Shown one piece after another: positions 32,746 through 41,080 of a stretch of DNA of 64,000 bases. Below the pieces are notes generated by a model, which saw nothing but the letters and a program-made list of their open reading frames with translations, had not been told where the DNA came from and did not search any database. This DNA comes from Streptomyces paradoxus (GTDB taxonomy: Bacteria > Actinomycetota > Actinomycetes > Streptomycetales > Streptomycetaceae): the NCBI RefSeq assembly GCF_014202475.1, contig NZ_JACHGV010000002.1:953102-1017101 (forward strand), written 5' to 3'. Position numbers and translations under genes: made by a program. Numbering within the stretch: the stretch's first letter is position 1; each line of letters starts with the position of its first letter.

Positions 32746-34995
32746 ATGAAGTTCACCGACGGCTACTGGCTCCTGCGCGAGGGCGTCACCGCGGCCCACC
32801 CGGCCCAGGTCCTCGACGTGACCGAGGCGGACGGCGCCCTGGAGATCCACGCGCCGACCCGGCCCGTCCGCTCACGCGGCGACCTGATGACCGGCCCGGT
32901 CCTCACGGTCAGGGCGCACACCCCCATGCCCGGCGTCATCGGCCTGACCCTGACGCACTTCACCGGCGGTGAGCCGCGCGGCCCCGAGTTCGAGCTCACC
33001 GCGTCGGACACCACCGCGGAGATCTCGTACGACGACGAGCACGCGACCCTGACCTCCGGTGACCTGTCGGTCCGGCTGGCCCGCGGCGGACCGTGGCACG
33101 TCGAGTTCCGCGCGCACGGCCGGACGCTCACCAGCAGCGGCCACAAGAACGCGGGCATCATGCGGGACGCCTCGGGCGCCCACCACCTGCGCGAGCAGCT
33201 GGTCCTGAACGTCGGCACGTCCGTCTACGGCCTCGGTGAGCGCTTCGGCCCGCTGGTGAAGAACGGGCAGGTCGTCGACATCTGGCAGGCCGACGGCGGC
33301 ACGTGCAGCGAACAGGCCTACAAGAACGTGCCGTTCTACCTCACGGATGCGGGCTACGGCGTCTTCGTCGACCACCCGGGCCGGGTGTCCTTCGAGGTCG
33401 CCTCGGAGGTGGTCTCCCGGGTGCAGTTCAGCGCGGAGACGCAGGAGCTGACGTACTACGTCATCCACGGCCCCACCCCGAAGGAGATCCTTCGCAGGTA
33501 CACGGCGCTGACCGGCCGCCCGGCGCTGCCGCCCGCCTGGTCGTTCGGCCTGTGGCTGTCGACGTCCTTCACCACCTCGTACGACGAGGAGACGGTGACG
33601 TCCTTCATCGACGGCATGCGGGAGCGCGAACTGCCGCTGTCCGTCTTCCACTTCGACTGCTTCTGGATGCGCGAGCACAACTGGTGCGACTTCCGGTGGG
33701 ATCCCCGCGTCTTCCCCGACCCGGAAGGCATGCTGGCCCGGCTGAAGGACCGTGACCTGCGCGTCTCCGTCTGGATCAATCCGTACATCGCTCAGCGCTC
33801 CCCGCTGTTCGCCGAGGGCAGGGCACTCGGGCATCTGCTGAGGCGGCGGGACGGCAGCGTCTGGCAGTGGGACATGTGGCAGCCGGGCATGGCCCTGGTC
33901 GACTTCACCTCCCCGGCTGCCCGCGACTGGTACGCCGCCAAGCTGGAGGCGCTGCTCGCGCAGGGCGTCGACTGCTTCAAGACCGACTTCGGCGAACGGG
34001 TGCCGCTCGACGTGGTCTGGTCCGACGGCTCGGACCCGGAGCGGATGCACAACTACTACACGTACCTGTACAACCGCACGGTCTTCGAGGTGCTGCGCAA
34101 GCACCGCGGCGAGCAGGAGGCCGTCCTCTTCGCACGGTCGGCCACGACGGGGAGCCAGCAGTTCCCCGTGCACTGGGGCGGCGACTGCGAGGCGACGTAC
34201 GAGTCGATGGCGGAGTCGCTGCGCGGCGGCCTGTCCCTCGGCCTGTCGGGCTTCGGCTTCTGGAGCCATGACATCGGCGGCTTCGAGGGCACTCCCACCC
34301 CGGCGCTGTTCAAGCGCTGGCTGGCCTTCGGCCTGCTCTCCTCGCACAGCCGCCTGCACGGCAGCGACTCCTACCGCGTCCCCTGGCAGTTCGACGAGGA
34401 GTCGGTCGGCGTGGCCCGGCACTTCACCCGGCTGAAGCTCCGCCTCATGCCCTACCTGTACGAGACGGCCCGCGCGGCCCACGCCGAGGGCCTGCCCGTG
34501 ATGCGGGCCATGGTGCTGGAGTTCCCGGACGACCCGGGGTGCGCACACCTGGAACGGCAGTACATGCTCGGCCCGGACCTGCTGGTCGCGCCGGTGTTCA
34601 GCGACGAGGGGGACGCCACGTACTACGTGCCCGAGGGCACCTGGACCCACTTCCTGACCGGCGAGACGGTGACCGGCCCGCGCTGGGTGCGCGAGCGCCA
34701 CGGCTTCCTGAGCGCGCCGCTGCTGGTGCGGCCCGGCGCGGTGATCCCGGTCGGCGCGCGGGACGACCGCCCGGACTACGACCACGCCGACGGGGTGACG
34801 CTGCGGGCGTACGGCCTGCGGCCCGGCGACGGGGTGACGGTGCCGGTCGGGGACGTGACCTTCACGGTCGTCCGCGAGGGGAACACCCTGCGGGCGACGT
34901 GCGGCACCCCGGAGGCCGCCTGGAGCCTGGCGGCCGGCGGCCGCGAGGTCCAGGCCCCGCCCGGCACGGGGCGTGTCACGCTGGAGCTCGGCTGA
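32746..34995 (+). CDS. GH31 alpha-xylosidase (YicI-like)
   Basis: 749-residue cytosolic glycoside hydrolase family 31 enzyme. Catalytic nucleophile D414 lies in CFKTDFGE and the acid/base D480 in HWGGDCEATYESM; these positions almost coincide with D416 and D482 of E. coli YicI, supporting alpha-xylosidase rather than alpha-glucosidase specificity. N-terminal beta-sandwich about 1-240, barrel about 245-590, C-terminal beta domains thereafter. No signal peptide. ATG at 32746 with AGGGA 7 nt upstream. Its stop overlaps the LacI-type start by 1 nt (TGATG). Confidence 0.92.
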   Translation: MKFTDGYWLLREGVTAAHPAQVLDVTEADGALEIHAPTRPVRSRGDLMTGPVLTVRAHTPMPGVIGLTLTHFTGGEPRGPEFELTASDTTAEISYDDEHATLTSGDLSVRLARGGPWHVEFRAHGRTLTSSGHKNAGIMRDASGAHHLREQLVLNVGTSVYGLGERFGPLVKNGQVVDIWQADGGTCSEQAYKNVPFYLTDAGYGVFVDHPGRVSFEVASEVVSRVQFSAETQELTYYVIHGPTPKEILRRYTALTGRPALPPAWSFGLWLSTSFTTSYDEETVTSFIDGMRERELPLSVFHFDCFWMREHNWCDFRWDPRVFPDPEGMLARLKDRDLRVSVWINPYIAQRSPLFAEGRALGHLLRRRDGSVWQWDMWQPGMALVDFTSPAARDWYAAKLEALLAQGVDCFKTDFGERVPLDVVWSDGSDPERMHNYYTYLYNRTVFEVLRKHRGEQEAVLFARSATTGSQQFPVHWGGDCEATYESMAESLRGGLSLGLSGFGFWSHDIGGFEGTPTPALFKRWLAFGLLSSHSRLHGSDSYRVPWQFDEESVGVARHFTRLKLRLMPYLYETARAAHAEGLPVMRAMVLEFPDDPGCAHLERQYMLGPDLLVAPVFSDEGDATYYVPEGTWTHFLTGETVTGPRWVRERHGFLSAPLLVRPGAVIPVGARDDRPDYDHADGVTLRAYGLRPGDGVTVPVGDVTFTVVREGNTLRATCGTPEAAWSLAAGGREVQAPPGTGRVTLELG

Positions 34996-35630
34996 TGGTC
35001 AAGATCACGGACGTGGCACGCCGGGCCGGGGGCTCCCCCAGCACCGTCTCCTACGCGCTGAGCGGCAAGCGCCCGATCTCCGACGCGACCCGGCGGCGCG
35101 TCGAGGAGGCCGCCCGCGAGCTGGGATTCCGCGCCCGCACGGGCACCCCGGCCGGCAGGCCGAACGTCCTGGCCCTGGCGGCACCGCTCCGCCCCGGCGT
35201 GCACGTCCCGGTGGTGATGCGGCTGGCGGTGTCGGTGGTGACGACCGCCGCCCGGCACGGCCCTACCACGTCCGTCCAACCGGGTGACCCGGACCCCGCC
35301 GCGGCCCAGCGGCTCGCCGAGCGGCTGCTCCGCGAGCACCCCGCCCTCACCGCCGTGGTGATCCACAACGAACCCCTGCCGGCGCCCCTGATCGCCGCCT
35401 TCGAGCACCTCGGCCGGCACGTCCCCGCCGTCCTCTCCGTCACGGCCCTCTGCCCCGACGACCTGGCACAGACGCCGAGCGTCCCGGTCACGTCCGTGTC
35501 CCTCCCGCCCGACGAACCGGGCACCCGCGCGGTGGAACTCCTGTTCCAGAAACGGCACGGCGTCCCCGTACCGGAAACGACCCTCCTGCCACCACGACTG
35601 ACGGAACGGTCGAGTACACGCCACGCATGA
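34995..35630 (+). CDS. LacI-family regulator, internally shortened
   Basis: 211 residues. The DNA-binding helix-turn-helix (about 1-22, VKITDVARRAGGSPSTVSYALSG) and hinge helix region (to about 60) are intact, as is the C-terminal part ending TTLLPPRLTERSSTR. LacI proteins are normally about 330-350 residues; the central ~120-130 residues that make up much of the N-subdomain and sugar-binding cleft are missing between ARHGP (about residue 93) and TTSVQPGDPDPAAAQ. The frame is open throughout. It probably can bind the palindrome upstream of the GH31 gene but may no longer respond normally to effector. It could be a decaying gene; strand, start overlap and terminator all look normal. Confidence 0.83.
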   Translation: MVKITDVARRAGGSPSTVSYALSGKRPISDATRRRVEEAARELGFRARTGTPAGRPNVLALAAPLRPGVHVPVVMRLAVSVVTTAARHGPTTSVQPGDPDPAAAQRLAERLLREHPALTAVVIHNEPLPAPLIAAFEHLGRHVPAVLSVTALCPDDLAQTPSVPVTSVSLPPDEPGTRAVELLFQKRHGVPVPETTLLPPRLTERSSTRHA

Positions 35631-35666
35631 CAAAGGCCCCGCCGCTAGGAAGCGGCGGGGCCTTTG
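35631..35666. terminator. Bidirectional terminator between lacI-type gene and ssrA
   Basis: Perfect 16-bp stem (35631-35646 with 35651-35666) with AGGA loop and AAA/TTT near the ends. It begins directly after the regulator stop, and 16 nt beyond the 3' end of the convergent tmRNA. Confidence 0.92.
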
Positions 35667-35681
35667 CCCACATGGGATGAG

Positions 35682-36067
35682 TGGAGATGGCGGGAATCGA
35701 ACCCGCGTCCAACGGTGCAGAACCAGGGCTTCTCCGTGTGCAGTTCGCTGCGATTTTCTCGGCCCCGGCGATCACGCGAACAAGTCGCCGACGGGCCCAG
35801 TCACTGTTTGATTTCCCATCGAACCCCGTGACCGGGCTCGATGGTTTAGTTCCCTAGCTTATGCCAGGATCCGGGTCGGGAACACTCCCGGGCTGACACC
35901 CATTTAGGGTCCTTCAGTCACTGCTTATCAGGCAGCGAGGGCGAAGGACTGGGAATCGCGCTTGGTATTGGCGATTATTTTTTGCGACATGTGGTTTACG
36001 AGATCATTGCCGCTTCCTCGACACGCTTCCCCTGCTTCGACAGCCGCTGTCGAAACCGATCATCCCC
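35682..36067 (-). ncRNA. ssrA: Transfer-messenger RNA (tmRNA)
   Basis: Ribosome-rescue RNA, about 386 nt on the minus strand. The 5' GGGGAUG (36067 downward) pairs with CAUCUCC at the 3' end, forming the acceptor stem; the 3' T-arm contains GGTTCGATTCCCGCC. CCA is not encoded (ACTC follows). The tag frame runs from GCC at 35972 to 35931: ANTKRDSQSFALAA, followed by TGA TAA. The Ala-ended tag fits targeting by ClpXP. From memory the S. coelicolor tag is two residues longer (ANTKRDSSQQAFALAA), so this one is a shorter variant. Its protein partner smpB is about 100 bp upstream on the same strand. Confidence 0.96.
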
Positions 36068-36083
36068 ATGTTGTGTTGACAAC

Positions 36084-36120
36084 CCCCTCCGAAGAGGGGC
36101 ACGCACCCGCTGTGGGGTGC
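36084..36120 (-). terminator. Tandem hairpins between smpB and ssrA
   Basis: Two small stems: 6-bp CCCCTC/GAGGGG with a UUCG-type loop on the minus strand (36084-36099) and 6-bp GCACCC/GGGTGC (36103-36120). They may stop smpB transcription or be parts of the tmRNA precursor 5' leader removed by RNase P. Confidence 0.45.
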
Positions 36121-36166
36121 AGGCACCATCGTACGTGACCAACGCAGGTCGGTGCCAGCGTATTCC

Positions 36167-36649
36167 CTACGCCCCGCGCTGCCTCCGCTTCACCGCCGCG
36201 ATCGCGCGGTCGGTCTCGCGGCGGTCCTGCTTCTCCCGCAGCGCCTGACGCTTGTCGTACTCCTTCTTGCCCTTCGCCAGCGCGATCTCGACCTTGGCCC
36301 GGCCGTCCTTGAAGTACAGCGCGAGCGGCACGATGGTGTGGCCCGTCTCCCCCGACTTCGACTCCAGCTTGTCGATCTCGGCGCGGTGCAGCAGCAGCTT
36401 CCGCTTGCGCCGGGCGCTGTGGTTGGTCCACGTGCCCTGGCTGTACTCCGGCACGTGCACGTTGTGCAGCCACGCCTCCTGCCCGTCGAGCTGCACGAAG
36501 CCGTCGACCAGCGACGCCCGTCCCTGGCGCAGGGACTTCACCTCGGTCCCGGTGAGGACCAGGCCGGCCTCGTAGGTGTCGATGATGAGGTAGTCGTGCC
36601 GCGCCTTCTTGTTCTGCGCGATCAGCTTGCGCCCTTTTTCCTTAGCCAT
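36167..36649 (-). CDS. smpB: SsrA-binding protein
   Basis: 160-residue partner of tmRNA that brings it to the empty A site. The OB-fold core includes [30 protein letters not shown] and the C-terminal basic tail [23 protein letters not shown] that inserts into the mRNA channel. I place the start at ATG 36649 (MAKEKGRK), the usual N-terminus; an ATG at 36661 would add four residues. Neither has a clear Shine-Dalgarno. It lies 46 bp from the protease stop and just before ssrA. Confidence 0.96.
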   Translation of the reverse strand: MAKEKGRKLIAQNKKARHDYLIIDTYEAGLVLTGTEVKSLRQGRASLVDGFVQLDGQEAWLHNVHVPEYSQGTWTNHSARRKRKLLLHRAEIDKLESKSGETGHTIVPLALYFKDGRAKVEIALAKGKKEYDKRQALREKQDRRETDRAIAAVKRRQRGA

Positions 36650-36695
36650 AGTGCCGACCATTTTCGCACTACGGAGGGGCCCTGCGGAAAGTCGA

Positions 36696-37865
36696 TTACG
36701 AGGGGCTCGCGAGGCCGCGCAGTACGGTCCCGGCCCGCTGGAGGGCGTCCTCGCCGGTCTCCAGGTCGGGCGTGATGCCCCGGCCGTCGACTCCGCGGCC
36801 GGAGGGGGTGCGGTAGTGCCCGACGGTCAGCTCCGCGACGGAGCCGTCGGGCAGCCGGCTCGGCATCTGGACCGAGCCCTTGCCGAAGGTGCGGGAGCCC
36901 ACCACGAGCGCCCGTCCGCGGTCCTGCACGGCGCCGGTGAGGAGCTCGGCCGCGCTCATCGTCCCGCCGTCGACGAGCGCGACCAGGGGTCTGGTGGTGT
37001 CGCCGCCGGGCTCGGCGTGCAGGGCGCGCTGCTCGCCGTCGACGTCGTAGGTGGCGACCAGGCCGCCGTCGAGGAAGGCGGAGGCGGCGGTCACGGCCTC
37101 GCCGACCAGGCCCCCGGAGTTGCCGCGCAGGTCGAGGACGATTCCGCCGCCGGGCGGGGACTGCCGGACGGCTTCGCGGACCTGGTGGCCGGAGTCCTTG
37201 GTGAAGGTGGCGACCCTGATCACGGTCACCCGGCCGTCGAGCTCCCGGACGGTCACCGGGTCCGTGGACAGCCGGGCCCGGCGCAGGGTCTCGGTCCACG
37301 CGCGCGTGCCGCGCTCCAGGCCGAGGCGGACGGCGGTGCCGGCGGGGGCGTCGGTGGCGTCCCCGCGCAGTAAGGAGACGACCTCGGTGACGGGCCGGCC
37401 GTCGGTCTTCTCGCCGTCGACGCTGCGCAGCAGGTCACCGGGGCGGATCCCGGCGGTGGCGGCGGGCGAGCCGGCGCGCACCTTCGTCACCTCGACACGG
37501 CCGTCCCGGTCGCTGCGGGCCCACAGGCCGACGCCGGTGTACTGGCCGTCGAGGGACTCCTCGAACTCCTCGTACTCGCCCCGGGAGTACACGGCGCCCC
37601 AGCGGTCCCCGCTGCGGCTGACGGCGCGCTTCGCGGCCTGGACCGGGGACTCGCCGTCGGCCATGGCCTCCTCGGCGGCCCGGGCGACCTCGGCGAGCGA
37701 CCCGGCCCGGCGGGCCGAACGGGCCTCGTCCTGGGCGGACTTCCCCTGGCTCTGCGGCAACGCCCCGGTGGCCGCTCCGGCGACGAGCACGCTCGCGAAC
37801 ACCAACGTCAGGGCGGCCCCGCGACGAATGCGGCGGGGCTGACAGAACGGGTCACGACCTGACAT
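36696..37865 (-). CDS. S41 carboxy-terminal processing protease with PDZ domain
   Basis: 389 residues: signal anchor (about 15-35), N-terminal helical region, PDZ domain (about 105-190), and the S41 protease fold with catalytic S304 in [10 protein letters not shown] and K329 in [11 protein letters not shown]. Acts outside the membrane on unstructured C-termini, probably in envelope maintenance. It lies between ftsX and smpB on the same strand. Leaderless geometry: TAGACT ends 7 nt before the ATG at 37865 and no ribosome-binding site is present. Confidence 0.93.
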   Translation of the reverse strand: MSGRDPFCQPRRIRRGAALTLVFASVLVAGAATGALPQSQGKSAQDEARSARRAGSLAEVARAAEEAMADGESPVQAAKRAVSRSGDRWGAVYSRGEYEEFEESLDGQYTGVGLWARSDRDGRVEVTKVRAGSPAATAGIRPGDLLRSVDGEKTDGRPVTEVVSLLRGDATDAPAGTAVRLGLERGTRAWTETLRRARLSTDPVTVRELDGRVTVIRVATFTKDSGHQVREAVRQSPPGGGIVLDLRGNSGGLVGEAVTAASAFLDGGLVATYDVDGEQRALHAEPGGDTTRPLVALVDGGTMSAAELLTGAVQDRGRALVVGSRTFGKGSVQMPSRLPDGSVAELTVGHYRTPSGRGVDGRGITPDLETGEDALQRAGTVLRGLASPS

Positions 37866-37872
37866 GCCGGTG

Positions 37873-37878
37873 AGTCTA
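37873..37878 (-). promoter_or_regulatory. -10 element for a probable leaderless mRNA (protease)
   Basis: TAGACT on the minus strand, 7 nt from the protease ATG, the same spacing as at the DUF3039 gene. No -35 match. An ftsX terminator lies just upstream, so an independent promoter here makes sense. Confidence 0.5.
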
Positions 37879-37890
37879 GGACAAGCGGAA

Positions 37891-37920
37891 GGGCCGTACG
37901 GCCGGTTGACCGCACGGCCC
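37891..37920 (-). terminator. Terminator after ftsX
   Basis: 11-bp stem with one G-U pair (37891-37901 with 37910-37920), 14 nt past the ftsX stop. It separates ftsEX from the protease gene. Confidence 0.7.
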
Positions 37921-37933
37921 CTCTTGGCATGCG

Positions 37934-38851
37934 TCACACCTTCAAGTACTTGCGCAGCGCGAAGAACGCGGCCAACGCGGGCATCAGAAGGCTCGTCGCG
38001 AGGATGAGCGGCAGGTACTTCAACACCGCGCCCCATCCGATGAAATTGATCAGTGTCAGCTGATCGGCCAGGGCGAGTCCGTGGTCGATGAGGAAGTACC
38101 GGGCGAGCACCAGGAAGCCGCACGCGAGGGTGCCGCCGATGAGTCCGGCGACCGCGGCCTCCATGATGAACGGCGCCTGGATGTAGAACCCGGAGGCACC
38201 GACCAGCCGCATGATGCCGGTCTCACGCCGGCGGCTGAACGCCGAGACGCGCACGGTGTTGACGATCAGCATCAGCGCGACGACCAGCATCAGCGCCATC
38301 ACCGCGCGGGCGGCCCAGTTCATGCCGTTCAGCAGCTTGAAGAGGTTGTCCAGGATGCCCTTCTGGTCCTGGACGGACTGCACGCCGTCCCGGCCGTTGA
38401 AGGCGGTGGCGATGACCTGGTACTTCTCCGGGTCCTTCAGCTTGATGCGGTACGACTCCTGCATCTGGTCCGGCGTGAGGGAGCTGGCGAGCGGGGAGTC
38501 GCCGAACTGCTCCTTGTAGTGCTTGTACGCCTGGTCCTGCGTCTCGTAGGTGACCGTCTGGACGACGTCCATCTTGTCGAGGTCGGCCTTGATCTGCTTC
38601 TTCTGGTCGTCGGTCACCGCGCCCTTGGCGCAGTTGGGGTCGGACTCGGCGTCGCTCTTGTTGCAGAGGAAGATCGAGACGTTGACCTTGTCGTACCAGT
38701 AGCCCTTCATCGTGCTGACCTGGTCGCTCATCAGGAGCGACCCGCCGAACAGGGCGAGCGACAGGGCGACGGAGACGACGACGGCGAAGGTCATCGTCAG
38801 GTTGCGGCGGAGACCGACACCGATCTCCGACAGGACGAACTGGGCGCGCAT
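37934..38851 (-). CDS. ftsX: Cell-division ABC transporter membrane subunit
   Basis: 305 residues with one N-terminal helix (about 20-42), a ~115-residue extracellular loop containing two Cys in a short spacing (ICLNKSD-type FLCNKSDAESDPNCAKG), and three C-terminal helices, the FtsX topology. With FtsE it transmits ATP-driven movement to peptidoglycan hydrolases outside the membrane. 40 bp behind ftsE on the same strand. ATG at 38851 follows GGAAAGG. Confidence 0.95.
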   Translation of the reverse strand: MRAQFVLSEIGVGLRRNLTMTFAVVVSVALSLALFGGSLLMSDQVSTMKGYWYDKVNVSIFLCNKSDAESDPNCAKGAVTDDQKKQIKADLDKMDVVQTVTYETQDQAYKHYKEQFGDSPLASSLTPDQMQESYRIKLKDPEKYQVIATAFNGRDGVQSVQDQKGILDNLFKLLNGMNWAARAVMALMLVVALMLIVNTVRVSAFSRRRETGIMRLVGASGFYIQAPFIMEAAVAGLIGGTLACGFLVLARYFLIDHGLALADQLTLINFIGWGAVLKYLPLILATSLLMPALAAFFALRKYLKV

Positions 38852-38891
38852 GGCGACTGGTTATGCCTTTCCGTGGATCTCGGGTGCGGTA

Positions 38892-39581
38892 TCAGTGCTG
38901 GTAGCCGTAGACACCGCGGGCCTGGTCGCGGACGAGGCGGCCCTTCTCCAGTTCGATGACGCGCTTGCGCATCTGGTCCACGATGTTCTGGTCGTGCGTG
39001 GCCATCACCACGGTCGTGCCCGTCCGGTTGATGCGGTCGAGCAGCTTCATGATGCCGACGGAGGTCTGCGGGTCGAGGTTGCCGGTGGGCTCGTCGGCGA
39101 TGAGCAGCTTGGGCCGGTTGACGAAGGCCCGCGCGATGGCGACGCGCTGCTGCTCACCACCGGACAGCTCACCGGGCATCCGGTCCTCCTTGCCGCCGAG
39201 CCCGACGAGGTCGAGCACCTGGGGCACGGACTTGCGGATCTCGCCGCGTGACTTGCCGATGACTTCCTGCGCGAAGGCGACGTTCTCGCCGACCGTCTTG
39301 TTCGGCAGCAGGCGGAAGTCCTGGAACACCGTCCCCAGCTGGCGCCGCATCTGCGGCACCTTCCAGTTGGAGAGGCGGGCGAGGTCCTTGCCCAGAACGT
39401 GCACCTGTCCGTGGCTGCACCGCTCCTCGCGGAGGATCAGCCGCAGGAAGGTGGACTTTCCGGAGCCGGAGGACCCCACGAGGAAGACGAACTCGCCCTT
39501 CTCGACCTCCAGGGATACATCCCTGAGGGCGGGGCGGGTCTGCTTGGGGTAGACCTTGGAGACATTGTCGAATCGGATCAC
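38892..39581 (-). CDS. ftsE: Cell-division ABC transporter ATPase
   Basis: 229 residues. Walker [10 protein letters not shown] at 36-44, signature [14 protein letters not shown], Walker [13 protein letters not shown] and the H-loop ATHD are all present. Partner of FtsX downstream. ATG at 39581. The C-terminal ~10 residues (ARGVYGYQH) are not conserved. Its promoter must lie in the ~257 bp shared with the divergent zinc-ribbon gene. Confidence 0.96.
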   Translation of the reverse strand: MIRFDNVSKVYPKQTRPALRDVSLEVEKGEFVFLVGSSGSGKSTFLRLILREERCSHGQVHVLGKDLARLSNWKVPQMRRQLGTVFQDFRLLPNKTVGENVAFAQEVIGKSRGEIRKSVPQVLDLVGLGGKEDRMPGELSGGEQQRVAIARAFVNRPKLLIADEPTGNLDPQTSVGIMKLLDRINRTGTTVVMATHDQNIVDQMRKRVIELEKGRLVRDQARGVYGYQH

Positions 39582-39838
39582 GGATGCACCACGGGTCGCC
39601 GGGGGTAGATGAGCGTGACCATACGCGAACCGGGTAGGGCGCCGCAGTCACCGACAGTGGTTGCGCCGTGGATGTGCCGTTTTATGCCGGGCCCCTGGGG
39701 CGCGGGGAGACTGTGCGGGCAACCACAGAAAGTGCGCAGCCGCGCGACGGCCGACGGAACCTGGCAAAGTGGAGGGGGGGAACATTCCCACTCCCCCGGA
39801 CGTTGAACACGTGGAACCGGCGCAAGGAGGGCAAGCGC

Positions 39839-40030
39839 ATGACGTACGACCGGCTGGTGTGCGCTAACTGCGCGTCCCCCGTCAACGAGGGCCGATGCCC
39901 CGTGTGCCGCGCGAATCGTGAGCGGCTGCAGCAGGAGAACTTCCTCGCGGGTATGAACCCGATGGCTCTGATCGCACTGCTGACGGTGCTGATCGCCGCG
40001 GTGGCCCTGCTGGCGCACCAGACCGCGTAA
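39839..40030 (+). CDS. Small zinc-ribbon membrane protein, 63 residues
   Basis: 63 residues from ATG 39839, with AAGGAGG 8 nt upstream, so it is well supported despite its size. N-terminal rubredoxin-like knuckles CANC (8-11) and CPVC (20-23), then one membrane helix (about 39-60). A soluble metal knuckle on a single membrane anchor suggests a regulatory or assembly role. Function unknown; it is divergent from ftsE. Confidence 0.85.
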   Translation: MTYDRLVCANCASPVNEGRCPVCRANRERLQQENFLAGMNPMALIALLTVLIAAVALLAHQTA

Positions 40031-40062
40031 AGCGGCAGGCAGCCCCCTCCCCCCAGACATGG

Positions 40063-40097
40063 CCGAGGGCCCGGAGCGTTTCGCTCCGGGCCCTCGG
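40063..40097. terminator. Bidirectional terminator
   Basis: Perfect 16-bp stem (40063-40078 with 40082-40097) with TTT loop, between the convergent zinc-ribbon and surface-protein genes. It is 33 nt past the former's stop. Confidence 0.9.
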
Positions 40098-40137
40098 TCG
40101 TGCGCTGTGCGTACGGTCCGTACGGACGCGGCTACCG

Positions 40138-40791
40138 TCAGGCGGCAGCCCCGCCGCGGCCGCTCACCAGGCGCGGCAGCAGGCGGAAGCCGACACCGCC
40201 GGCGATCATCGTGGCGGCGCCGATCACCAGGAAGGTGGTCTGCGCGGCACCCGTCTCGGCGAGCTCCTGGCCGTTGCCCTGGGCCTGGGCCTGCGAGGCC
40301 GGGGTGGAGTCCGAGCCGATCTCGGTGAGGGAGGAGGAGCCCTCCTCCTGCGGCGAGGTGCCACCGTCGGGGTCGGCGTTGTTGCCGTCGCCGATGCTGC
40401 CACCGTTGCCGTTGCCATTGCCGTTGCCGCCGCCGTTCCCGTTACCCGGGTCGGACGGGACGTCGGTCGGGTCCTCGGTGGGCTCGGTGGGCTCGTCGGT
40501 GGGCTCGGTCGGCTCGTCGGTGGGCTCCTCGGTCGACGGCGGGTCCGTCGGGAGGTCCGTGGGCGGGTCCGTCGGGAGGTCCGTGGGCGGGTCCGTCGGG
40601 AGCTCGGTCGGCGGGTCCGTCGGAGCGTCGTCGCCGGCGCTCACGCCGACACCGACGCCGGTGTCGCCGAGGCCGACGCTCACGCCCAGGTCGAGAGCGG
40701 ATGCCGCACCGGCGGCGGTCAGCGAGGCACCGGCGGCGATCACGGCACCGGCCGCTATCCGCGCGACACGGATCCGCGTCTTCTTCGTCAT
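40138..40791 (-). CDS. Secreted Thr/Pro-rich surface protein with LAETG sortase signal
   Basis: 217 residues: signal peptide (about 1-33, cleavage near AASA-LD), a Thr/Pro/Asp/Glu repeat stalk (PTDPPTDLPTDPP and EPTDEPTEPT, about 57-112), a Gly/Asn-rich stretch, and a C-terminal cell-wall sorting signal: LAETG, then a hydrophobic helix and basic tail RLLPRLVSGRG. LAXTG is the motif of Streptomyces class E sortases (SrtE1/E2), which anchor the long chaplins. So this is likely a covalently anchored wall protein with no adhesive domain evident. ATG at 40791 after GGGGG. Confidence 0.9.
   Translation of the reverse strand: MTKKTRIRVARIAAGAVIAAGASLTAAGAASALDLGVSVGLGDTGVGVGVSAGDDAPTDPPTELPTDPPTDLPTDPPTDLPTDPPSTEEPTDEPTEPTDEPTEPTEDPTDVPSDPGNGNGGGNGNGNGNGGSIGDGNNADPDGGTSPQEEGSSSLTEIGSDSTPASQAQAQGNGQELAETGAAQTTFLVIGAATMIAGGVGFRLLPRLVSGRGGAAA
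40449..40625. repeat. In-frame 24-bp repeats in the surface-protein stalk
   Basis: Near-identical 24-bp units (GGGCGGGTCCGTCGGGAGGT core, three copies from about 40540) followed by shorter Glu-Pro-Thr units. Multiples of three, so copy number can vary without frameshift. Confidence 0.8.
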
Positions 40792-41035
40792 GTGGTTGCT
40801 ACCCCCAGTAGCTCATCGTCATTAGGCAGCGCTCGGGGCTGTGCTCGACGGGGACAACTGCGGTGAAAGGCGCCCCGGTTCACATGCGCCCCAGAGACAC
40901 GCATGCCGCGCTTTACCCTTCCCATTTTTCAAGAACACGTCAAGGCCGTTTGCGGCCGCCATGTCCAACTACGGGGGCTATGCCGGGAGTCTGAGGGCGT
41001 GAGTGTGATGTAAAACCCGGACATGGGGCACGGAA
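40792..41035. other. Surface-protein leader and prfB downstream region
   Basis: About 240 bp, notably less GC-rich than its surroundings, with no convincing gene. It carries the promoter region of the LAETG protein on the minus strand. Confidence 0.4.
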
Positions 41036-41070
41036 AAGGCAACTGCCGCTCTGATGGCGGCAGTTGCCTT
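41036..41070 (-). terminator. Intrinsic terminator of prfB
   Basis: Perfect 14-bp stem (41036-41049 with 41057-41070), 7-nt loop, followed on the minus strand by TTTT. It begins 10 nt beyond the prfB stop. Confidence 0.92.
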
Positions 41071-41080
41071 ATCGACAAAC

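Noticed and set aside
35682..35720. tRNA-like T-arm and acceptor sequence
   Set aside because: It is the 3' half of the tmRNA; no anticodon arm of normal size follows and the tag frame and 5' partner are present.
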